Source: Polychytrium aggregatum
Lineage: Eukaryota > Chytridiomycota > Chytridiomycetes > Polychytriales
Assembly: GCF_025602895.1 (NCBI RefSeq)
Contig: NW_026516233.1
Coordinates: 1 to 64,000, forward strand
Length of the DNA: 64,000 bases
Reading direction: 5' to 3'
Position 1 is the stretch's first letter. Each line of letters starts with the position of its first letter. Below the pieces are notes generated by a model, which was not told where the DNA came from, made no database searches, and saw nothing but the letters and a program-made list of their open reading frames with translations. Of this stretch, positions 20,434 through 27,765 are shown piece after piece. A program made the translations under genes and the position numbers.

Positions 20434-21647
20434 TCAAGTTTATTCACATCAACGACAGCCAAAGAAGCATCGATGGCAGCCAAGCGGGAGGATGCCTTAT
20501 TGGGGCAGCGAGGGGCAATGTGCCCTTCCTGCTTGCAATAAAAGCAACGATTAGCAGCACGGAGGGCGGCCTTGTCCTCGGCGGTCAGCCTGCGAGCGGA
20601 AGCCTGGCTGAGGTCCATGGGCTGGGGAACGTTGAAGGCTTGAGCGGGGCGAGGAGGAGGAGCAGGAGCGAAGGGACGAGGAGCCGGACGGAAAGGGAGA
20701 GGAGCCGGACGAGCAGGAGCAGGAGCAGGAGCGGAGCGGTGGTTGGGACGGCGGGAGCGTTGGTCCTCCTGGCGGTTGTCGATGGCGATCGCCGCTTGCA
20801 TGAGATCTTCGAGGTTGTCGAAGGAGCGGCGGGAGAGTTCATCTTGAACCGAGGGCTTGAGTCCACTCTCGAAGTGGAACATGAGAGGGTCTTGGGACCA
20901 AGTGACGAGGTGGACGGCTTGGCGGCGGTACTCGGCGGCATAGGCGGCGGCGGAGGTGACTTGGTAAAGCCTGACCATCTCGCGAGCAGCGGCGATGGTG
21001 GGCTGGACCTGGCCAAAGGCAGCACGGAGCCACTCGGAGAAACCGGCAAAGTCACGGATGGCAGGGGGAGAGCACTCGGGGTCTCTCTCCAACTGATCGA
21101 TGTACGGCTGCATGTAGTCTGCAGCAGTACCATCGAGATAGGATAAGGCGTAAAACACCTTATCCCTTTCAGTCTGGAAGAGGGGAGGGTTGGACACGAA
21201 GGCCAGTCTGCAATGCGAGAGGAAGGCATTGCAGCGGCTCGGGTCCTTACCAGAGAAGCGGTCGGGAGGACCTATCTGCCTGGTGGCAGAGTTGCGACCA
21301 GCAGAGTGATCCTCGGGGTCTTGGGCAGGATCATCGACGTCGTCAGGTACGCCGAAGTAGGGGCGACCTGCGCGACGGATCGGAGCGGGAGCAGGAACTG
21401 GAGGAGGTAGCTGGGCCTGGTAGCTGCGGAGGGCCTCCTGGACACTGGCGGCGACAACTTGGCGGACATCCTCTTCACGGCGAGCCAGGACCTGGTCCAT
21501 ACGATCGGTGATGCGGTTGAGCGCATCATCCTGATCGTGGAGGAACTTGGAAAAGTCCTGGAGAGAACGGGCGTTCTCGGCGGACTGGATAATGACCGCA
21601 CGGATGGCCTGGAGCTCGGGCTCGGAAAGGCCAGAAGGGGAAGCCAT
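20409..21647 (-). CDS. Gyp-3 Gag with CCHC zinc knuckle
   Basis: About 412 residues from the preferred Met at 21,647 (MASPSGLSEPEL); an upstream in-frame Met at 21,743 lies in the LTR. Residues 1-85 are helical. The capsid-like gag domain (PPDRFSGKDPSRCNAFLSHC onwards, about 125-290) follows. A Pro/Ala/Arg-rich linker leads to one CCHC knuckle (CFYCKQEGHIAPRCP). The stop TAG is at 20,409-20,411. Gag of Gyp-4 is clearly related (PPERFTGKDPSRCNSFLSHC). Confidence 0.93.
   Translation of the reverse strand: MASPSGLSEPELQAIRAVIIQSAENARSLQDFSKFLHDQDDALNRITDRMDQVLARREEDVRQVVAASVQEALRSYQAQLPPPVPAPAPIRRAGRPYFGVPDDVDDPAQDPEDHSAGRNSATRQIGPPDRFSGKDPSRCNAFLSHCRLAFVSNPPLFQTERDKVFYALSYLDGTAADYMQPYIDQLERDPECSPPAIRDFAGFSEWLRAAFGQVQPTIAAAREMVRLYQVTSAAAYAAEYRRQAVHLVTWSQDPLMFHFESGLKPSVQDELSRRSFDNLEDLMQAAIAIDNRQEDQRSRRPNHRSAPAPAPARPAPLPFRPAPRPFAPAPPPRPAQAFNVPQPMDLSQASARRLTAEDKAALRAANRCFYCKQEGHIAPRCPNKASSRLAAIDASLAVVDVNKLDDQENFSA
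20421..20427 (-). promoter_or_regulatory. Gyp-3 candidate gag-pol -1 frameshift site GGAAAAC
   Basis: Gag and pol frames overlap only between 20,433 and 20,409, so a -1 slip must occur there. On the minus strand G GAA AAC re-pairs perfectly in the A site (AAC to AAA) and imperfectly in the P site (GAA to GGA). It is a weaker match to the slippery rule than the Gyp-1 site. Confidence 0.6.
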
Positions 21648-21719
21648 TGGTAAAAGAGATAGCGAAGGGAACGGGGACAAAAGCTGGGCAAGTGGGGGGT
21701 TGTTGAAGGTCTTGCCAAG

Positions 21720-22300
21720 TGTCAAGACTGGACAACGGGGCAAGCAGGGAAGCGCGCAAGAGTCCTAATGCAAGACTCGAACGTAGGGAGAGGAGCGGGG
21801 ACTGGACTGGGACACAGAGTGTCAAGTGTGAAGCCAAAGTTTTATTCTAGATCCAAGGCTTAGGATACTAAAAATACAAAGTGGCAAGACGAAGGCAAAA
21901 GACAGAGGCTGGTCGGAGGGCTATTTATGCGAGCGCCAAGGATCGACGTTGCAGAGCGAGGGGGCAGGAGCGAAGCAGCGGCGGGGAGGGCGAAGCAGCG
22001 AGCGAAGCAGGTGGCGGCCGTGACTCGGGATCCGTGAGTCAGCGGGCGTCAGTGGCGGCGGCATGGCGGCGCCAAGGCGTCAGGCGGCGTCGAGGCGGCG
22101 TCGTGGGCGTAACCCACGACCAACAGCAAGGAAGCGGGAACGGAACACAGACAGCGCGCGTGCTGGCGGGAAGACAACAAGGCAGCACAGCGCGGGAAAC
22201 AAACAAACAGAAGGAAGGGAAAGCGCTAAGGCAGGCAAACAGAAAGGAAAGGGCAAAGGCAAAGGAAGGAAGAGGGCAAAGGCAGAGGGTGTTCATGACA
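21720..22300 (-). repeat. Gyp-3 5' LTR
   Basis: 581-bp repeat, by eye the same as 15,959-16,539. It is the promoter LTR for Gyp-3, with a TATA-like ATAAATA near 21,920-21,932 on the minus strand. It is followed by the TCTTG target duplicate and then the end of Gyp-2 pol. Confidence 0.95.
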
Positions 22301-22379
22301 TCTTGTTGCTGACTTCCACCTTCGCTATCCCTCAAAGCCGAAGGCGACGCCCGGAGTTCGTCGCTAAGGAAGGGGATGA

Positions 22380-23175
22380 TGTTAGGGATAGCTCCTGCTT
22401 GTTCTCCACTTTGACTGCCCACTTGGCTGTTCTTTTGCCCTTCTGTTTGTTTGTGTGTAGCCTTGCAGTTCCCCTCCGATTTTCCGCCTTTTGCCTGTCA
22501 TTTTCCGCCCATTCCGCACTTCCGTTTTCCCGCGCTGCTTCCGCTTCCTTTGTCTTCTTCGCACGCGCCGGTTTGTTTGTGCACAGCGCCTTGCTGCGAT
22601 TGGTTGCAATTCGGCTGCCGGTCATGTGTCCCCCCACCGGTGACTCATGACCTGCCTGACCGCCCCGATCTCTTGTTCATCTCGCATGCATTGGCCCCAA
22701 CCTTATACTTGACCAATCCGCTTCTTGGACGTTGAGTCACATTGCTTCGCCTTTGCACGTTTCTCCTGCCATGGTGCTTCGCTTTTGCTTGCGCCTCTCT
22801 CGCTTTGGTTCTCTGCCTGTCTCGGTGGTCCTTCCTCGGCCCTCGTTCGTGCATCGCCCCCTTCGCCCTGCTCGATCGCCCACTTTTCCCTCCCTTGGCC
22901 GCCCTTCGCTGCCAAGTCCGGACTTGTCTATAAATAGCCTGACCCCCGCGATGTGTAGTCGAACCTCAGCGTTCAAAATAGGACTAAATAAAGTGCCTTC
23001 TACTTTATTCTCTGAGTGTTCCTCACGTCTCATTTCGAGACAAGTCTTATCTTGAACGGATCTTTGCTTCCCTCGCTCCCTCTCCGAGTCCACTTCGGAC
23101 TTTACCCTTGCCTTCCCTGAGCTCACTTCGAGTTCACTTCTTCTTTTGCCGTTGAGTCCCCTTCGGACTCTAACA
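22380..23175 (+). repeat. Gyp-2 3' LTR
   Basis: A 796-bp LTR bounded by the inverted ends TGTTAG and CTAACA. It directly follows the pol stop and a GGAAGGGG purine tract. It contains CTATAAATAG near 22,929 and AATAAA near 22,986, the promoter and poly(A) signals in the plus orientation. The partner 5' LTR is outside the window. Confidence 0.88.
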
Positions 23176-24101
23176 GGCACCGTGGCCACGGGACGTTGGG
23201 CCGACAGGTCTGGACGGCTTGATCGGTGGCGGTCGCGTTGAGACTGTTGGCGACTGTCGATAGAGACGGCCAGGCGCATCATCTCTTCGAGGGAGGCGGG
23301 GTCTTCACGGGAGAGTTCTTCTTGAACGGATGCCTTGAGGCCGTTCTCATAGTGGAACATGAGCGAAGCTTGACCCCAAGCGGTGAGGTGGACGGCCAGC
23401 CGACGGAACTCGGCGGAGTAGGCGGCGGCTGACCCCGTCTGGGTGAGCTTGACGATGTCCCGGGCGGAGGCGGAGGTGGGTTGAAGTTGGCCGAAGACGG
23501 AGCGGAGGGTTTCGGCAAAGACATCGAAATCCGTAAGGATGTCGGGACGAGTGCCCCAAGGCTCTTCCAGCTGGCACATGTACGGCTCCATGTAGTCGGC
23601 CGCCGTGCCGTCGAGGTACGAGAGGGCGTAAAGCACCCTGTCGGTCCCAGTCGGAAAGAGTGGAGGGTTGGAGGCAAACGCCAGTCGGCAGTGGGAGAGG
23701 AAGGAGTTGCAGCGACTGGGGTCCTTCCCGGTGAAGCGTTCGGGAGGTCCCATCTTGTCGGCCACCGGGCGGGCAGGGCGGCGTCTCCAGGGCTGGTCGT
23801 CTTGGGGGAGAGCCGGGTCGACAGGCACCTCAATCGGCCTTTGATCGGCAGGTGGGGCCGGCCTTGGGGGCGGAGCGGCACGGAGATCCTGGAGAGCAGC
23901 CTGGATCCCGAGGGCGACAGTGCGTTGAAGCATTTCGTTTTGTGCCGCACGGTCCTGGGCGGCCTGGTCTTGGATTCGGTTGAGAGCTTCCTCTTGGCGA
24001 GCGACGAATCCGGTAAGATCGGTCAGGCGGTTGGCTTGATCTCGGACGGTGTCGAGGAGGCGACGCAGCGCCTCGACATCAACCTCGGAGAGGGTGGACA
24101 T
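23176..24101 (-). pseudogene. Gyp-4 Gag, C-terminally truncated by Gyp-2
   Basis: About 308 residues from Met 24,101 (MSTLSEVDVEAL). An N-terminal helical region precedes the capsid-like domain (GPPERFTGKDPSRCNSFLSH, YALSYLDGTAADYMEPY). The frame is broken by Gyp-2 just after RPVATVP. The zinc knuckle and all of pol are missing from the window. The apparent continuation of the frame to 22,737 is translation of the Gyp-2 LTR and is not real. Confidence 0.88.
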
Positions 24102-24159
24102 TGAAGAGAAAGAATAGATAGTAACGAAAGGGCAGGGGGTAGTTGAAGGTCTCACCTAA

Positions 24160-24512
24160 TGTAAGGACCTCAACTGGTAAACGGCTAACAACAGGAAATA
24201 AAGCGAACCCCAAGCCAGACTTGAGATCCACACGCAAGTCCTCACGGCACACAGCAAGAGGCACAAGCGTAATGACTAACCAATGTATTAGAGTGCCAAG
24301 TGCACTCCTAACTACAATACAGGAGGTGAGACGAAGATCTAAACCTGTAGGCCGAAGGCGGGTTTATATCTTCGTCCGTGGGGTGGATGAACGAAGGAAG
24401 AGAAGAAAAGCGTAGTCGCTGCGGCACGGCGCAGTGATCGTGGCGCAGTGATCGTGGCGCAGTGAGGGACCTGTATGAACCAGGAGGGCTAGGGCCCGGC
24501 CGGTTCATGACA
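24160..24512 (-). repeat. Gyp-4 5' LTR
   Basis: A 353-bp LTR, TGTAAGG...TTCATGACA on the plus strand. The last bases resemble the Gyp-3 LTR end (GTTCATGACA). A TATA-like GATATAAACC lies near 24,361-24,372 on the minus strand. Just inside the LTR the minus strand reads TTAGGTGAGACCTTCAAC, sharing AGACCTTCAAC with Gyp-3. Confidence 0.82.
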
Positions 24513-24827
24513 CAACCCCACATCAAGACGTCCAGCTGAGAATCAACGGCCGGTCGTCGATCAGAGTCAATTCGCTCTGGTTCGCAGACGACCGAGTGCT
24601 GATCGGGTCCCCGGGATCGACCCAAAGACTCCTGGCACTCTGCGAACAACACAGCATTGACAATCGGTATAGGTTCGCACCCAAGAAGTGTGAAGCCATC
24701 TTCTCGGCCGCAAACCCCGATCGGTCTGATGGCATCTATCTCTACGGAGAGAAGCTGCCAGAGGTCCAAGAATACAAGTACCTCGGTGCGATCATCGATG
24801 TGGATGGTTTCAAAGTTAGTCGCCAGA
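24513..24827 (+). pseudogene. LINE-B ORF2 fragment, reverse-transcriptase catalytic region
   Basis: The plus-strand frame encodes a piece of reverse transcriptase around RVNSLWFADDRVL. It then has NRYRFAPKKCEAIF and YKYLGAIIDVDGF. It aligns with LINE-A ORF2 (SLWFADDGVLI, NRYRFSPPKCEVLY, FRYLGVMVDIDGF) but is clearly divergent, so it is a second LINE family. Both ends are cut, by the Gyp-4 LTR on the left and a solo-like LTR on the right. Confidence 0.85.
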
Positions 24828-25255
24828 TGTGATGACCAGCATCACAACGGACCAATGAGATTGTCCCGCATGCTCTCGCCCTCCGCACCAATTATGAGTC
24901 CCCACGTGTTTGTTTGCCCCCATGCATGAGCACGCGCCGTTGCCACCCGCGTCTACTGGTTTCCTGCCTCCCCCACCGCTCGGCACATGTCCCCGGGCTG
25001 TGCCAAGCCTCTCTCGCTTGCACACCAGCCACTCTCGCACCCCCTTCTCGCTTCTCTGTGATGCTCCACCCTTCTCGCCCACTTTTGCCCCTCGACCTTC
25101 TCCCGGTCTATAAATAGCCCTGCATGTCTGAGCCTATGTTGAACACCAGTTCGAACAAAACTTGTTCTTTGGTGTTCGGGGCTAAAAGCTAATAAAGCTC
25201 ATACCAAGCACTTGGTCTTCGTCCTTGCGCTTGTTCACTCCTTACAAGGGTCACA
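24828..25255 (+). repeat. LTR-X, 428-bp LTR of an unplaced gypsy-type element
   Basis: Bounded by TGTGA and TCACA, with a CTATAAATAG box near 25,107 and an AATAAA signal near 25,190 in the plus orientation. Its layout is similar to the Gyp-2 LTR. No target duplication is seen: CCAGA lies on the left and GGAGG on the right. It is therefore probably the edge of a deleted element rather than a clean solo LTR. Confidence 0.7.
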
Positions 25256-25641
25256 GGAGGTTCGGGAAGCGTGCGAAACCACGCGAGAGCCTGGCCTGTG
25301 AGCAACGTGCTCACGTAGAGGACCTTGACAACTTCCTCCTGGAAACGCGACGGTTGTAGAGCGATGACGTTCTTCACGCCGGCAATGAAGTTCTCCAGGT
25401 CGCGAGCGACACCGGAGAATTTCTCAGGGCAAGGCACTTTGGGTTCCTTGGGCTGGGGTAGGACGGCCTGCGCGGCGGGAATTTGGTACTGAAGGTTTTG
25501 CTGCTGCAAGTGAAGTTGCTCTTGCTGCTGAAGCTGTTGCTGGAGTTGCTGCTGAAGCAAGGTGATTGCTTCCTGCTGTTGCTGGCACTGAGCGGTAAGC
25601 AAGGCAAGGTGATCAAGGAGGGCCTGGTTTGGGTCAGCCAT
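25256..25641 (-). pseudogene. Gyp-5 Gag fragment, truncated
   Basis: The minus-strand frame starts at Met 25,641 (MADPNQALLDHLALLTAQ). A long Gln-rich coiled coil is followed by the start of a retrotransposon gag domain (PEKFSGVARDLENFIAGV, ALAWFRTLPEPP). The frame runs into LTR-X at 25,255 and is lost. It belongs with the LTR at 25,666-25,973. Confidence 0.8.
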
Positions 25642-25665
25642 GGCAAGTTGGGGAGTGAATTATTA

Positions 25666-25973
25666 TGTCAGGAATTGGCGAGGGCAGGGCAGGGGAATCA
25701 AGGGCAGGGACAGGGGAGCTAGGACGGGACGGGAACAGGGACAGAGAAGGAGAGTGATAATCGTTTATTAGAAGTGATAATTCACTAGCGTTCATCAGGA
25801 GGGGAGCGGGGTGGTCTATTTAAGTCTATGCCTACTCCCCCCCCCGCTCGCCCTTCGGAGAATATATTTAGTCTCCGATCCTATGTTTCCCACGGTCATG
25901 AATCATGACCATGTGGCCATGCAGGGTGGATCATGAGTGACGTGTCGCGCGACTGTCAGTCACGTTCATAACA
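25666..25973 (-). repeat. Gyp-5 5' LTR
   Basis: A 308-bp LTR, TGTCAGG...CATAACA on the plus strand, 24 bp upstream of the gag start. On the minus strand it carries a TTAAATAG-like box near 25,818-25,826. Its right neighbour is LINE-B sequence. Confidence 0.75.
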
Positions 25974-26928
25974 TTGATGATCGAGATCGGCTCTGGAGCT
26001 CCCTACCGGGAGTGATTGCTCGGATGGGGAGGCTCCGACTGACTGGTCCTGAAGTGGACTCGGACCTTGGCTCTGAAGTCAGCTCAGTGTCAGACTACGA
26101 CATTGACTTTGACTTCTTGGTAAGAACCGACCCAACGCCGAGACCAATCTGGGACGAGCTTGACGAACTGTCTCTCGATAGTGGAGGACACTACTGCTGG
26201 GACACTGACCAGAGTTTGGACTTAGTATCCCACTCCGATCATAGTGGGGACCTAGTGCCTCACTCTGACCTTGGTGGGGACTTAGTACCTCACTCCGACC
26301 AGAGTGTGGACTTAGTGCCCCACCACCCCGAACCGAGCTCAGACCTTGCCTCGGGGTCGAACTGGGGAGGAACCTCAGAGTCAGTCTCAGAGTCTGGCTC
26401 AGAGTACTCCCCTGATGGCAACCAAGACTCCCTCCCGAACCGAGACCGAAACCGGGCCAGGGAGACGAATAGAAACATAGTCTCTGGCCTCGAAACCATA
26501 GAGGTTCCCACGCCCTCCCAAGGACGAAGTACTGACCCGATCCCAGAGTCCGACGATGACTTGGGTCTGGGTCAGACCCCAGGATACGAGATAAATCCCG
26601 AGTACCCCTCCCACAGACAAATTCACACTCCTTTGAGGGCAAGTCAAGACCCAACACCGCACAGCAAACCCTGGAGTGGGTTCGAGATGATACTAGAGAG
26701 GGACTTGGAGAAACCAGCCCCCGACATCCCTGAGCGGGACTTGGAGACATGCGACTCCCTCTGGGAGTTATTAGAAGAAGTGTTCACCCGCATGGCTCGC
26801 CGTGTGGGCTGGAGAGTCGGCGAAGGCCGCAACAGGGGTGTATGAGCGAGCTTGGCCACCCACTGCCGGGTATCCTGCGATGCTGATGGCCTATTGAATA
26901 TTCTTGAATATACAACTACCAAAAAAAA
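25974..26928 (+). mobile_element. LINE-B 3' end with ORF2 C-terminus and A-tail
   Basis: The frame is open from about 25,974 to TGA 26,843-26,845. It encodes an acidic, Asp/Ser/Pro-rich tail ending in SLWELLEEVFTRMARR. This matches the LINE-A ORF2 C-terminal block (PLWELLENVFTRL). A 3' UTR of about 75 bp and an 8-A tail (26,921-26,928) follow. About 400 codons between this piece and the fragment at 24,513-24,827 are missing. Direct repeats encode DLVPHSD units near 26,240-26,320. Confidence 0.8.
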
Positions 26929-27479
26929 GCGGGGTATCGCTTCTGGTTCGAGAACCAGTTCTTGACAAAGTCTCGGACTGCTTCGTTGATGAAATCGGCA
27001 GCGACACCTGTCTGGCAGATCCAGTGGTCCTTGTCGTAGCAAGAAAGGACACCGACGCGCTGTCTCAGGTGCTCCAGGAGGACTGTCTTCTTCTTCTTGG
27101 GTGGATGAGGTTTCGGTGGCTCTGGAATCAGGATCTCGCCAAGGCGATTCTTCCACTTATTGTTGGGGTACTGCTTCTGGAGAGCATTGCTGGCAGCCAT
27201 GTATGGCTCTCGCTCTCGTTTCCAGACTTGGAGTCGCTCGAGGTCTGCTTGCTGGTGGGATGAACTGACTCTGGCGTAACAAACTATGGACCTGGTTGTG
27301 ATGGGCTGGGTGAGGCAGAAGACTCGCTCAATGTCCCGCACATTGGAGAGTCTGTGTCCGTTCTCGTTGGGGCGGATGTATCGCACTTTCCCAGCATCGG
27401 CCCACTTGGACAGGGTGGATGGGACGAGGCCGAACTGCTTGGTGAGTTTGTGGATGGATATGTATTTTTCATCGCTCAT
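26929..27479 (-). pseudogene. IS607-type serine recombinase remnant (MerR-HTH plus N-terminal resolvase motif)
   Basis: From Met 27,479 the frame begins with a MerR-like winged helix (YISIHKLTKQFGLVPSTLSK, KVRYIRPNENGHR). Next comes the catalytic entry motif of IS607-family serine recombinases, CYARVSSSHQQADLER, with the nucleophile Ser after RV. After DLER the usual recombinase core (GSGLNFKR-type helix and the DRL.RFG motif) is absent. A Lys/Pro-rich stretch and an unrecognised domain (SCYDKDHWICQ, NEAVRDFVKNWFSNQK) follow. The last three apparent residues are read from the A-tail of LINE-B, so that insertion cut the 3' end. In eukaryotes IS607 TnpA is known to travel with Fanzor2 nuclease genes; none is seen here. 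Confidence 0.6.
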
Positions 27480-27765
27480 GGAAGGCAGGGTTGTTGTCGA
27501 TGCTGGCCCGTTCTTACCCTTGCCCAAGAAAAAAAATCAGGCAGATTCGACACACTGATTGAACGGACGCCGGCCCGGACGACGAGGATACTATGTCGCA
27601 ATTCAGGGTGGGCTCGTCCTCTTCCTATCACTGAGAGGGGCTTCATCGGACCTCCTTATTGATTCTTCAGGAGTCACAGTGATTGCATATCTGGCTTTGC
27701 GATTGCAGCTGGGATCAGCCGGATCGCTGGAGCGTTGAGGTAGATCAGTCGTTGAGGAAGAAGTG

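Larger units (their letters stand above)
15959..22300 (-). mobile_element. Gyp-3, complete Ty3/gypsy chromodomain LTR retrotransposon
   Basis: The element is 6,342 bp with two 581-bp LTRs that look identical by eye (TGTCAAG...CATGACA on the plus strand) and TCTTG target duplications. Gag and pol lie on the minus strand. The pol stop TAG abuts the 3' LTR, and the six-G purine tract before it is itself coding. The minus strand inside the 5' LTR reads CTTGGCAAGACCTTCAAC, and part of this recurs at the same place in Gyp-4. The element appears intact and recently inserted. Confidence 0.96.
13479..22367 (+). pseudogene. Gyp-2 Pol, 3' portion, split by Gyp-3
   Basis: The first part (13,479-15,958) opens inside the RT (LVRVKKGDEWKTAF, catalytic YLDDIL). 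It continues with RNase H (ASDFALGAVLSQFD), an HHCC integrase finger (HFGLAKT ... CEACQRAK), the integrase core (MDFITDLP, SDRGTQF, ETDGSTE) and a chromodomain (LVQWKGYSETDRSWEP). Gyp-3 interrupts 15 bases after the codons for NVSHA. Resuming after the target repeat at 22,306, the frame continues and ends at TAA 22,365-22,367. The rejoined tail aligns with the C-termini of Gyp-1 and Gyp-3 Pol. The only breaks seen are insertions; the N-terminal half is not visible. Confidence 0.92.
13479..23175 (+). mobile_element. Gyp-2, Ty3/gypsy element, 3' half, interrupted by LINE-A and Gyp-3
   Basis: The sequence resumes after the LINE-A tail in the middle of the Gyp-2 reverse transcriptase. It continues through RNase H, integrase and chromodomain, is broken by Gyp-3 (15,959-22,300), and finishes with the pol end, a purine tract (about 22,368-22,379) and a 796-bp 3' LTR. 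The 5' half must lie left of the window, beyond LINE-A. The right junction (23,176 onward) falls in the gag of Gyp-4; a 5-bp duplication would be GGCAC, but its partner is outside the window. Confidence 0.92.
23176..24512 (-). mobile_element. Gyp-4, Ty3/gypsy element, 5' end only (gag start and 5' LTR)
   Basis: A minus-strand gag and its 5' LTR remain. The element is cut at 23,175 by Gyp-2, and the rest would lie left of the window. Gag is closely related to that of Gyp-3. Its right end abuts a LINE-B fragment at 24,513, so it probably inserted into LINE-B; the target duplication cannot be checked. Confidence 0.85.

Noticed and set aside
22737-23175. Continuation of Gyp-4 gag into the Gyp-2 LTR as a longer Gag protein
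   Set aside because: The LTR end CTAACA and its inverted partner TGTTAG mark the insertion edge at 23,175; the codons beyond are LTR sequence read through.
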